From contig NZ_JAJHJB010000013.1 of the NCBI RefSeq assembly GCF_020819555.1, positions 50,003-114,002 of the forward strand: a DNA stretch of 64,000 nt, in the 5' to 3' direction. The translations under genes were made by a program, and so were the position numbers. Each line of letters opens with the position of its first letter. Position 1 is the stretch's first letter. Shown here one piece after another: positions 17,701-25,287 of this stretch. This DNA comes from Pelosinus baikalensis. GTDB taxonomy: Bacteria > Bacillota > Negativicutes > DSM-13327. The notes below the pieces were generated by a model, which worked only from the letters and a program-made list of their open reading frames with translations, was not told the DNA's origin and ran no database searches.

Positions 17701-19803
17701 ATGAATATTACCTCAAGACAGCGTATGATATTAACTATTTTATTAACCGAGGCCCAAGGAATAACTGTTAATGAAATTGCAGAGCGAATTGAGGTAAGCA
17801 CACGTACCATTCATCGAGAGCTAAATGATCTTGAAGATCTTTTAGCAGCCCATCAATTGCAGCTAGTTAAAAAAGCAGGTATTGGTATTTTTATTGAAGG
17901 TGATATAAAACAAAAAGAAGTAGTCAGGTCGTTGTTATATAGCCAAAGAGTGGCAGAATATTCAGCGAAGGAACGAAAATTGTTGATTTTATGTCAGCTG
18001 CTGGAAGCCAAAGAACCGATCAAATTGGTATCAATGGCTCATGATTTTAAAGCTACAATATCAACGATAAGCAATGATTTAGATGAGTTAGAGGCTTGGA
18101 TTCGAACCTATGATTTAACATTGATTCGCAAAAGAGGTTATGGTGTTGAATTATATGGTACAGAAAATGCAATTCGAAAAGCGATGACTACGCTGATTTC
18201 GGAAAACTTGGATGAATTTGATTTGTTAGGAATATTGAGAGACAACATTTATGAAAAACCTTCCAAGCATATTAGTACCGTATCGGAGCGCTTGTTGGGA
18301 CTAATTGAGAAAGAAAAACTGATTATCATTGAAAATTCTCTGCGGGATTTAAAAAATGATCTTCCTTACCCTTTAGCGGATAGTTCATTTATTGGCTTAG
18401 CAATACATTTAGCTCTGGCCATTGAACGTATTGAAAAAGGTGAAAAGATTGGCTTTGATGAAGCATATTTAAAGGACTTAGAACGTACTCCAGAATTTCA
18501 AATTTCGGAAAAAATTGTGCAGACCCTTCGAAATCGCTTTCAATTAGACATACCTGTTGCCGAAATTGGTTATATTACGATGCATTTGCGAGGCGCAAAA
18601 TTGCGAAGTGCCCACGACGACTATTTTGAATTTAAAAACGTGGAACTTGCCTTACAGGTGAATAAACTCATTAGTTTTTGTGAAGACAAACTTGATGTTG
18701 TACTAAATGAAGATCCAACATTAATTCAAGGCTTATTGGCCCATATTGAGCCAGCAATTTTCCGCATTCAAAAGAATATGAAGATTCGCAACCCCTTACT
18801 GGATGAAATTAAAAGTCGGTACAATCATTTGTTTCAGATTGTGAAAGCAGCTGTCGATGCTATTTTTACAGAGTTGTCTGTTCCAGATGAAGAAATTGGC
18901 TATTTAGTGATGCATATCGGTGCTTCTCTTGAGAGAAGCCGGAGTGATTGCCGTAAACAGTATCATGCACTGGTTGTATGTGCAAGTGGGATCGGATCAT
19001 CAAAAATATTGGCAAGCAGAATCAAAAAAGAATTACCCGATATTGGCTACACAAAAAACATCTCCATGTTTGATGTGGAGAAAACCCCTAAAAGCGAGTA
19101 TGACATTATCATTTCAACCGTTCATTTATCCATTCCCTCTCAAGAATATATTTTGGTTAGCCCCTTGTTAACAAGAGATGATGTTAAGCATATCACTCTC
19201 TATCTAGAAAGTTTAGGCGATTGCAAGCAAAATGCCAAATCGACTTCCCCTTTACAAGAGGATGATTTTTTAGGAACATTAAGAATGTATCAGTCTTATA
19301 TTAGCCATAGTATTGAAATTATCGAGAATTTTGCTTGTCATAGCATAAATAATCATAATATGAATATCGAAGGCATATTGGGTTTGATTTGTGAAAAATT
19401 TGAGAAAAATCATATCATCAGTAATAAACAGGAACTGATAAAGAATTTATTAGAAAGAGAAAAATTAGGCGGCCTAGGGATTTCCAATATACAGCTAGCA
19501 TTATTTCACAGTAGAAATAAAGATGTTTTAAAACCGGCTTTAATGTTATATTTTCTGGAAAAACCAATTATTATTAAATCTATGGATAATAAATTTACCA
19601 ATGTTGATAAGCTATTATTGCTTTTGGCACCTGCCAATATTTCCAGAGAGGGCCTGGAAATCTTAAGTGAAATCAGTTCCCTATTAGTAGAAGAAGAGAT
19701 TATAGCAGTATTAGCCGCAAAAGAGGCGGAAGGCATACGTTCATTCTTTTTAAAAAGTTTATACGCATATATTATTAAAAAAATAAAAGGGAGAGATATG
19801 TAA
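17701..19803 (+). CDS. mtlR: PRD-containing transcriptional activator of the mannitol operon
   Basis: A 700-residue MtlR/LicR-type activator. Domains: N-terminal helix-turn-helix (about 1-60, GITVNEIAERIEVSTRTIHR) plus a second HTH (about 95-160), PRD1 (about 200-300, ending EIGYITMHLRG), PRD2 (about 310-410, EEIGYLVMHIGASLER), a Gat-type EIIB-like domain (about 420-500, VVCASGIGSSK with Cys) and an EIIA-like C-terminal domain (about 545-690, with His in QLALFHSRN). Phosphorylation of these sites by the PTS sets activity according to mannitol and glucose. The ATG at 17701 is chosen over 17695 because the agagggg RBS is only two bases from the latter. Followed by mtlF after one base. Confidence 0.9.
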   Translation: MNITSRQRMILTILLTEAQGITVNEIAERIEVSTRTIHRELNDLEDLLAAHQLQLVKKAGIGIFIEGDIKQKEVVRSLLYSQRVAEYSAKERKLLILCQLLEAKEPIKLVSMAHDFKATISTISNDLDELEAWIRTYDLTLIRKRGYGVELYGTENAIRKAMTTLISENLDEFDLLGILRDNIYEKPSKHISTVSERLLGLIEKEKLIIIENSLRDLKNDLPYPLADSSFIGLAIHLALAIERIEKGEKIGFDEAYLKDLERTPEFQISEKIVQTLRNRFQLDIPVAEIGYITMHLRGAKLRSAHDDYFEFKNVELALQVNKLISFCEDKLDVVLNEDPTLIQGLLAHIEPAIFRIQKNMKIRNPLLDEIKSRYNHLFQIVKAAVDAIFTELSVPDEEIGYLVMHIGASLERSRSDCRKQYHALVVCASGIGSSKILASRIKKELPDIGYTKNISMFDVEKTPKSEYDIIISTVHLSIPSQEYILVSPLLTRDDVKHITLYLESLGDCKQNAKSTSPLQEDDFLGTLRMYQSYISHSIEIIENFACHSINNHNMNIEGILGLICEKFEKNHIISNKQELIKNLLEREKLGGLGISNIQLALFHSRNKDVLKPALMLYFLEKPIIIKSMDNKFTNVDKLLLLLAPANISREGLEILSEISSLLVEEEIIAVLAAKEAEGIRSFFLKSLYAYIIKKIKGRDM

Positions 19804-19804
19804 T

Positions 19805-20239
19805 ATGGAAAACGTAATTTTTTCTGCCGATAAAATTGTAATGGATGCTAAGATTTCAAATAAGCAAGAAGCAATCACTTTAGCTGGGCAGCTCCTGGTT
19901 CAAGGGGAGCATGTGACTGACGATTACATCAAGAAGATGTTTGAGCGTGAAGAATTGATGACGACTTATATTGGTAATGGTGTAGCAATTCCTCATGGCA
20001 CAAATGAGTCAAAAGAATTTATAAAATCTTCTGGGATATCCATTATACAAGTACCTAATGGTGTAGATTTTGGCAATGGTAATATTGCTTATTTGATTAT
20101 CGGTATTGCGGGAATTGGTGATGAGCACTTGGAAATACTCTCCAATATCGCAATTGTTTGTTCAGAAGAAGAAAATGTTAAAACTCTTGTTAATGCTACG
20201 ACCAAAGAAGCAATTATTGAAATATTCGAAAGGGGTTGA
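19805..20239 (+). CDS. mtlF: PTS mannitol-specific EIIA component
   Basis: A 144-residue EIIA of the fructose/mannitol family. The phospho-His is in GNGVAIPHGTNESK, and VDFGNGNIAYLIIGIAG is typical of EIIA-Mtl. It passes phosphate from HPr to the EIICB mannitol permease MtlA, which is not in this window. It starts one base after mtlR and ends four bases before mtlD, so the three genes are surely co-transcribed. Confidence 0.92.
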   Translation: MENVIFSADKIVMDAKISNKQEAITLAGQLLVQGEHVTDDYIKKMFEREELMTTYIGNGVAIPHGTNESKEFIKSSGISIIQVPNGVDFGNGNIAYLIIGIAGIGDEHLEILSNIAIVCSEEENVKTLVNATTKEAIIEIFERG

Positions 20240-20243
20240 GCAT

Positions 20244-21410
20244 ATGCTTGCAGTACATTTTGGTGCGGGTAATATTGGCAGAGGTTTCATTGGACAATTA
20301 TTGCATCAAGCCGGCTATAAAATATGCTTTGTTGACGTAAGTGATGAATTGGTTGCAGAAATCAATCGACGCCAGGAATATACGGTGTCCCTTGCCAGTG
20401 AGGAAAAAACTACATTTGCAATTCATAGTGTAGTTGCCTTACTTAGCAAAAATGAAGAGGCTGTCGCAGAAGCCATTGCTTCTGCTGATCTGGTAACAAC
20501 AGCTGTTGGACCGAATATTTTAAAGTTTATCGCTCCTGTCATTGCAAAAGGGATTCAAAAACGAATCAAGGCAGAAGGCAAAGCTCTAAATGTGATTGCT
20601 TGTGAAAACATGATTGGCGGAAGTTCAGCCTTAAAATCGTTTGTTTATGAATCTCTTAGTGAGCAAGAACAAAAACAGGCGACGTTGGTCATTGGCTTTC
20701 CTGATGCTGCTGTAGATCGCATTGTTCCCTTGCAAAAGCATGACGATAAGCTATGGGTTACCGTAGAGCCTTTTTATGAGTGGGTTGTCAATCAGTCACA
20801 GGTGCTAGGTGCTGTACCCCAGGTAGAAGGGATTACCTATGTAAGTGATTTAGGACCATTTATTGAAAGAAAGCTGTTTACCGTCAATACCGGTCATGCA
20901 GCTGTGGCCTATCTTGGCTATTTGCTTAAATTAGGCAGCATTGATCAAGCAATTCAAAATTCTTATGTACTGGATATCACAGAAAAGGTGCTGCACGAAA
21001 CGGGTGCGCTGTTAATCGCAAAACATCATTTTGATAGTAAGCAGCATGAAGAGTATATTCATAAAATCATCAAACGCTTTAAAAATCCCTATATATCGGA
21101 TGAAGTTACCCGAGTGGGGCGTTCTCCTATTCGAAAATTATCAGCAAAAGATCGTTTGGTAGGACCTGCGCTGCAAGCATTAGAGTATGGTATTACACCT
21201 TCTGGTTTATCATTAGTAATTGCTGCTGCCCTACTTTTTGATTCTAAGGATGATCCCGAAGCTGCAGAAATACAAAACCACATAAAAGAAAATGGTATTG
21301 AAGCGACAATTCAAAAATATACTGAAATTTCGAAGGTGAGCCCTCTATTTGCCTTGATTCTAGAAACCTATAAGAAAGTAAAAGCTCAAATCAACTCTGC
21401 AAGTATTTAA
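20244..21410 (+). CDS. mtlD: Mannitol-1-phosphate 5-dehydrogenase
   Basis: A 388-residue NAD-dependent polyol dehydrogenase converting mannitol-1-phosphate to fructose-6-phosphate. The N-terminal Rossmann motif FGAGNIGRGFIG and the catalytic-region pattern RKLFTVNTGHAAVAYLGY are typical. The ATG at 20244 fits the family N-terminus and follows the RBS aaagggg; the frame is open further upstream inside mtlF. Length matches E. coli MtlD (382). Confidence 0.93.
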   Translation: MLAVHFGAGNIGRGFIGQLLHQAGYKICFVDVSDELVAEINRRQEYTVSLASEEKTTFAIHSVVALLSKNEEAVAEAIASADLVTTAVGPNILKFIAPVIAKGIQKRIKAEGKALNVIACENMIGGSSALKSFVYESLSEQEQKQATLVIGFPDAAVDRIVPLQKHDDKLWVTVEPFYEWVVNQSQVLGAVPQVEGITYVSDLGPFIERKLFTVNTGHAAVAYLGYLLKLGSIDQAIQNSYVLDITEKVLHETGALLIAKHHFDSKQHEEYIHKIIKRFKNPYISDEVTRVGRSPIRKLSAKDRLVGPALQALEYGITPSGLSLVIAAALLFDSKDDPEAAEIQNHIKENGIEATIQKYTEISKVSPLFALILETYKKVKAQINSASI

Positions 21411-21422
21411 AAGTTTTTTACC

Positions 21423-21516
21423 AACCACAAAGGCGCAATGCCGCTGATGCGGCACATAAAGGAGTTCACAAAAAAATATAAATAAACCCCTTTGTGTCCT
21501 TTGCGTCTTTGTGGTT
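21423..21516 (+). repeat. Palindromic intergenic repeat R1 (type A, forward)
   Basis: The left end aaccacaaaggcgca pairs with the right end tgcgtctttgtggtt. A nested GC-rich hairpin, tgccgc-tgat-gcggca, sits in the left arm. The same element recurs at 32374, 54281 and 61651. It lies after mtlD and before a terminator. Confidence 0.85.
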
Positions 21517-21572
21517 CGAAGCGTTTTATATGTTTTAAAGAATACGAAGTGTTTTTTATGAATTGCCTAGTC

Positions 21573-21605
21573 CAGGCTCTCTGATGGCAGAGGGCTTTTT
21601 TCTAT
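21573..21605 (+). terminator. Rho-independent terminator after the mtl operon
   Basis: Stem gctctct / agagggc (one G-T pair), 6-base loop, then eight T. Confidence 0.75.
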
Positions 21606-21716
21606 TAAGGTAAGAGTATTTTCATTTTTTTTTCAGAATCAGCAGTTATAATAATAGCGTTGAAATATGGCATATCAATACAATGCCGTAGATGCTGCTA
21701 AGAAGGAGAGACAAAT

Positions 21717-22682
21717 ATGAAATTAATTTCAATTGTCGTGCCTGTTTTTAATGAACAGGAGAATATGAAAGTATTCTATCAAGCTGTTTGTAAACATATG
21801 GAGTCCACGGGATATTCTTTTGAGCTGATTTTTGTTGATGATGGTTCTACTGACAAAACGGCTGTTATATTGGACAAACTGGCAGAGCAGGATAGCCGGG
21901 TTTATGGAATTTTGTTGGCTCGCAATTTTGGACATCAAATCGCATTGACCTGTGGTCTGGATCATGCCAGGGGAGATGCGGTTATTACCATGGATGGGGA
22001 TATGCAGCATCCACCTGAGATGCTGCCACAGCTAATCGGTAAATGGGAAGAAGGATTTGAAATTGTACAAACGGTTCGAAAAAATACGGAAGGGGCGTCT
22101 TGGTTTAAAAAGTTTACCTCAGGGATGTTTTACCGCACGATCAATAGGATGTCCAATATTCATATAACAGAAGGCGGATCAGACTTTCGCTTGCTTGATA
22201 AAGCTGCAGTGGAAACGCTGCAAAGTTTTAAGGAGAAAGCAAGGTTTATTCGAGGGATTATCAGCGATATTGGCTATCGGCAAACGTATATTGAGTTTGT
22301 GGCACCTGAACGTTTTGCTGGAAAATCAAAGTTTTCGATTGCAAAAATGGCAAATTTTGCTTTAGATGGTATCACAGCCTATTCAAAGGTTCCTTTGCGA
22401 TTGGCATTTTATTTAGGAGTGCTTACTGGTTTTTTAAGTCTACTTGTTACTGTGCATGTAGTATATATCTATTTGTTTACAACCGAAGCGGTTCCAGGGT
22501 GGGCTACAATCGCAGCCAGTGTCTTGCTGCTGGGAGGCATTCAATTGATGGGATTAGGCATTATTGGTGAATATATTGGACGCATATTTGAGGAAGTAAA
22601 GCAACGGCCTCTCTATTGGGTAAGTAGAGAGTTAAAAAGTAATGCAGAAATAAAATCGAAGAAAGAAAATGCAATTGCATAA
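21717..22682 (+). CDS. Family 2 glycosyltransferase, polyprenyl-phosphate type (GtrB/DPM-like)
   Basis: A 321-residue GT-A enzyme: catalytic domain (about 1-225) with IVVPVFNEQENM, the first Asp pair in FVDDGSTDKT and the metal-binding DGDMQHPP, followed by two membrane helices (about 235-260 and 270-295). This layout is that of bactoprenol glucosyltransferases (GtrB, ArnC, YkcC), which load a sugar onto undecaprenyl phosphate on the inner face of the membrane for later transfer outside. The sugar is not known. The RBS aaggagag precedes the ATG. It overlaps a 57-codon membrane ORF at its 3' end. Confidence 0.85.
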   Translation: MKLISIVVPVFNEQENMKVFYQAVCKHMESTGYSFELIFVDDGSTDKTAVILDKLAEQDSRVYGILLARNFGHQIALTCGLDHARGDAVITMDGDMQHPPEMLPQLIGKWEEGFEIVQTVRKNTEGASWFKKFTSGMFYRTINRMSNIHITEGGSDFRLLDKAAVETLQSFKEKARFIRGIISDIGYRQTYIEFVAPERFAGKSKFSIAKMANFALDGITAYSKVPLRLAFYLGVLTGFLSLLVTVHVVYIYLFTTEAVPGWATIAASVLLLGGIQLMGLGIIGEYIGRIFEEVKQRPLYWVSRELKSNAEIKSKKENAIA

Positions 22683-22842
22683 TAATAAATTAACTTTTTA
22701 CATTTTTGCAGCTGCATTGGGGTTTACTTGGCTTGCGACAGTACCGCCTATCATTGGAAGTAACCATCAAGTAGGAGGCTTTTTAGGTGCTTGGCTTGGC
22801 GGGCTTGCTATGGAGCAAAAAGGAAGCTATATGTGGATGTGA
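22669..22842 (+). CDS. Small hydrophobic ORF overlapping the glycosyltransferase 3' end
   Basis: A 57-codon ORF starting at ATG 22669, 14 bases inside the preceding gene in another frame. The product has two hydrophobic stretches (FYIFAAALGFTWLATVPPII and VGGFLGAWLGGLAM) separated by a Gly-Ser-Asn-His turn, so it may be a small two-helix membrane protein. The RBS is weak (gaagaaag). The overlapping start suggests translational coupling. I do not recognise a family; a small helper of the lipid-linked sugar pathway is one possibility. Confidence 0.5.
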   Translation: MQLHNNKLTFYIFAAALGFTWLATVPPIIGSNHQVGGFLGAWLGGLAMEQKGSYMWM

Positions 22843-22924
22843 TATGTATTTATTTTCGCATATAGAGTTTAAACTTTAAAAGTATAATGATATAATTATA
22901 AAAAAAATTGATAGGAGGACTATC

Positions 22925-22978
22925 ATGTATTTTAAACCTTTATTTGAAAATGATGTTCCCAGTGCACTCCTTTCTTAA
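22925..22978 (+). CDS. Possible 17-codon leader peptide upstream of the EamA gene
   Basis: A short ORF (MYFKPLFENDVPSALLS) has a near-ideal RBS (ataggagg) and ATG, preceded by tataatgatataat. Its stop codon lies in the 5' arm of an inverted repeat, taaacgga (22976-22983) / tccgttta (23005-23012), with six T at 23020-23025. This is the layout of a leader-peptide control element for the next gene. It could also be the stub of a lost gene. Confidence 0.4.
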   Translation: MYFKPLFENDVPSALLS

Positions 22979-23051
22979 ACGGATGGATTGCGCAGCGTAT
23001 TCTTTCCGTTTAGCATACCTTTTTTAATCGTAAAAGACGGAGGGAATATAA

Positions 23052-23930
23052 ATGATAAATCAATATCTTGGTCCGATATACTTGACATTGGCTGCCAGTA
23101 TTTGGGGTGGTATGTATGTAGTAAGTAAGATGGTACTTACTATTATTGCTCCTTTAGAATTAGTATGGTTTCGCTATATTGTGGCTTTACTTACTCTAGT
23201 TGCTTTTGGTATAGCAACAGGCCAATCTTGGAAAATTGATAAAAAAGATATACCCCTTATCCTTTTGATTGGTCTAGTTGGTTACTTTCTTTCCATTTGG
23301 GCGCAATTTGCAGGGACTCAGCTGTCTTCCGCCCAAATGGGGGCAATTATTACTTCTGCGACTCCAGCTTTCATGGTCATCTTTGCAAAAATCCTGCTAA
23401 AAGAGACAATTACCTTGAGAAAAGGAATATCAGTTTGTTTAGCGACGTTTGGTGTGTTATGTATTATTGGAGTTGGTGATGTTGGCAATTCCTCAAAACT
23501 TGGCGGCATAATTCTAGGGGGAGCGGCTTTAACCTGGGCCTTTATGTCTGTTTTGATAAAAAAGGTACCTGGTGGTTATTCACAGCTTGTAGTCACAACC
23601 TATGCAATATTGGCAGCAACTCTGGCAATGACGCCTTTTGTAATTACGAATATCAACCTGATCCAAATTCAGCATGTACTGCTAGAGCCTTTGGTGTGGA
23701 GCGGCATATTATACTTAGGCATCGTATCAACTGCAGGTGCATTCTTTTTTTGGAATAAAGGGTTGCAGCTTGTTGATGCTACCCGTGCAGGAGTGTACTT
23801 CTTTTTCCAGCCGTTGGTAGGGACGCTGCTTGGTAATTTTTTTCTTGGCGAGCAAGTGGGAATCGGCTTTTGGATAGGAACAGCACTCATTATTGGTGGG
23901 GTTTTGTTAGCGGTAAAAGATCCCTCTTAG
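23052..23930 (+). CDS. EamA family (DMT superfamily) transporter
   Basis: A 292-residue protein with about ten membrane helices in two EamA repeats (about 1-140 and 150-290), beginning LTLAASIWGGMYVVSKM and containing the typical LVWFRYIVALLTL. Family members are mostly metabolite exporters (amino acids, cysteine pathway metabolites, nucleosides). The substrate cannot be inferred. The RBS agacggaggg precedes the ATG. The gene stands alone, behind the possible leader peptide. Confidence 0.88.
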   Translation: MINQYLGPIYLTLAASIWGGMYVVSKMVLTIIAPLELVWFRYIVALLTLVAFGIATGQSWKIDKKDIPLILLIGLVGYFLSIWAQFAGTQLSSAQMGAIITSATPAFMVIFAKILLKETITLRKGISVCLATFGVLCIIGVGDVGNSSKLGGIILGGAALTWAFMSVLIKKVPGGYSQLVVTTYAILAATLAMTPFVITNINLIQIQHVLLEPLVWSGILYLGIVSTAGAFFFWNKGLQLVDATRAGVYFFFQPLVGTLLGNFFLGEQVGIGFWIGTALIIGGVLLAVKDPS

Positions 23931-23980
23931 GCGTGAAAAAAGCATTTAATGGAAGTTACCTTGGGATAAGCAATCGTTAA

Positions 23981-24056
23981 GCGAAGATGCGAAGACGCAA
24001 TGAGGACACGAAGAAATGTTATTTCTTCGTGTTTTTTGCAATTCTTCGCATCTTCA
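23981..24056 (+). repeat. Palindromic intergenic repeat R2 (divergent type)
   Basis: The outer arms gaagatgcgaaga / tcttcgcatcttc and inner arms acacgaagaaat / atttcttcgtgt form one long imperfect hairpin. The layout and roughly 7-8 base periodicity resemble the R1 family but the sequence differs. Confidence 0.7.
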
Positions 24057-24070
24057 TGTTAAAAAATATA

Positions 24071-24120
24071 TTGCACTTTCTCTTCAGAGGGGTATATAAT
24101 ATAAATGAGCATATGCCCAT
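24071..24120 (+). promoter_or_regulatory. Promoter and palindromic operator of the DUF134 gene
   Basis: TTGCAC (24071-24076), 18-base spacer, TATAAT (24095-24100), followed by the 16-bp near-perfect palindrome atgagcatatgcccat (24105-24120) over the expected transcription start. Placement suggests repression, possibly by the gene's own HTH product. Confidence 0.6.
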
Positions 24121-24136
24121 TTGAAGGAGTGATATT

Positions 24137-24634
24137 TTGGCAAGAAGACGTTGTTGTGGTTTGGTAGAGCAAGAACCGATCTTTCGAAAATTCGTACCTG
24201 ATGGTCAAATGAATACAGGAACCATTATAGTTCTAGTTGAAGAACTAGAAGCTTTACGCTTGAAAGATCTTGATGGTATGGATCAAGTGACTTGTGCCAT
24301 AAAGATGGGAGTTTCACGGGCTACTTTCCAGCGAATACTACAATCAGCTAGAAAGAAAATGGTTACCTCTCTAGTAAATGGGCAGACCATCATAATACAA
24401 GGGGGAAATTATATGATAAAGAATAGAAAATTTGAGTGCAAGGATTGTGGACATATTTGGGAGGTAGAGCCATGCTCAGAGGGGGGCAAACATGGATATG
24501 AAATTCCTTGCCCTCAATGTGAAAGTATGAAGAAAATAAAATTGGCAGAAGACGGTACTCGTCATGCTTGTGGTGGGGGACATGGGCACGGGCATGATCA
24601 TGAGAGTGGATGCTGTAGTGGACACGAATCATAA
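24137..24634 (+). CDS. DUF134 family DNA-binding protein with zinc-ribbon and His-rich tail
   Basis: A 165-residue protein starting at TTG 24137 behind tgaaggagtg. Residues 1-90 are the DUF134 (UPF0251) HTH domain (RRRCCGL at the start, VTCAIKMGVSRATFQRIL as recognition region). Residues about 98-135 carry two CxxC pairs (ECKDCGHIW and PCPQCESM), a likely metal site. The last 20 residues are Gly/His/Cys-rich (GGGHGHGHDHESGCCSGH), a probable metal-binding tail. I infer a metal-responsive regulator; DUF134 genes often sit near NifX/NifB-type iron-molybdenum cofactor-binding proteins, none of which is adjacent here. Confidence 0.8.
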   Translation: MARRRCCGLVEQEPIFRKFVPDGQMNTGTIIVLVEELEALRLKDLDGMDQVTCAIKMGVSRATFQRILQSARKKMVTSLVNGQTIIIQGGNYMIKNRKFECKDCGHIWEVEPCSEGGKHGYEIPCPQCESMKKIKLAEDGTRHACGGGHGHGHDHESGCCSGHES

Positions 24635-24672
24635 AAAGATGCTGATGGATTAACCCCATCAGCATCTTTTTA
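24632..24672. terminator. Bidirectional terminator between the DUF134 and SASP-like genes
   Basis: A 17-bp perfect inverted repeat (taaaaagatgctgatgg / ccatcagcatcttttta) with A and T tracts usable on both strands; the two genes converge here. Confidence 0.85.
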
Positions 24673-24678
24673 TGATTC

Positions 24679-25176
24679 TTATTCTGTATAGTCGTTATTA
24701 GCATCTGCTTTGGCAGTAAGGGTACCATATTGATTTTTGCTTTGTTTTGTTTTATTTGCTGCTTGATTTTGAGTTGAGCTTGCATAGCTGTTGCCAGTAT
24801 AGGCAGAAGATGCTCCTGCTTGACTGCCATATTGCTGACTTTGTGCAGAACTTGAATATTCATTATTAGCATCAGCAGTAGCAGTTAACGTTCCATACTG
24901 GTTTTTGCTTTGTTGTGTTTTATTTGCTGCTTGATTTTGAGTTGAGCTTGCGTAGCTGTTGCCAGTATAGGCAGAAGATGCTCCAGGCTGGCTGCCATAT
25001 TGCTGACTTTGTGCAGAACTTGAATAATCATTATTGGCATCAGCAGTAGCAGTTAATGTTCCATATTGGTTTTTGCTTTGAGCCTGCTTATTCTGTGCAT
25101 TTTGACTTTGGTTTGCATTGGAAGTTATTGCAGAAGAGTTCATGGATTGTTTGCTGTTTTTATCATTTGTAGCCAT
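24679..25176 (-). CDS. Repetitive Asn/Gln/Ser/Ala-rich protein, gamma-type SASP-like
   Basis: A 165-residue, very polar, low-complexity protein with no Cys and no membrane segment. It contains two near-identical 56-residue repeats and a third partial one, each starting QSKNQYGTLTA. Composition and FGT/YGT-type repeats resemble gamma-type small acid-soluble spore proteins (SspE), which serve as an amino-acid store in spores. Family assignment is by resemblance. The start at 25176 follows aagggggc; the in-frame codon at 25218 lies upstream of that RBS. It is convergent with the DUF134 gene. Confidence 0.65.
   Translation of the reverse strand: MATNDKNSKQSMNSSAITSNANQSQNAQNKQAQSKNQYGTLTATADANNDYSSSAQSQQYGSQPGASSAYTGNSYASSTQNQAANKTQQSKNQYGTLTATADANNEYSSSAQSQQYGSQAGASSAYTGNSYASSTQNQAANKTKQSKNQYGTLTAKADANNDYTE
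24682..25080 (-). repeat. 168-bp tandem repeats inside the SASP-like gene
   Basis: Two full units (25080-24913 and 24912-24745) and a 63-bp partial unit (24744-24682). The full units differ at only a few protein positions (D/E, P/A, Q/K), so the duplication is recent or kept uniform. Confidence 0.85.
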
Positions 25177-25287
25177 GTTGTATGCCCCCTTATTTTTTAT
25201 TATTGATTTTGAATCCAAATTTATTTTCCCCCACTTATAACATGATTATGTGATTGAAATTTAACATAAAATGGCAATATAAACCAA

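Noticed and set aside
24390..24872. A 160-codon minus-strand ORF spanning the DUF134 3' end and the SASP-like gene
   Set aside because: It crosses a strong bidirectional terminator and reads both real genes in the wrong frame or on the wrong strand; its Gln/Asn/Lys-rich part comes from the tandem repeat.
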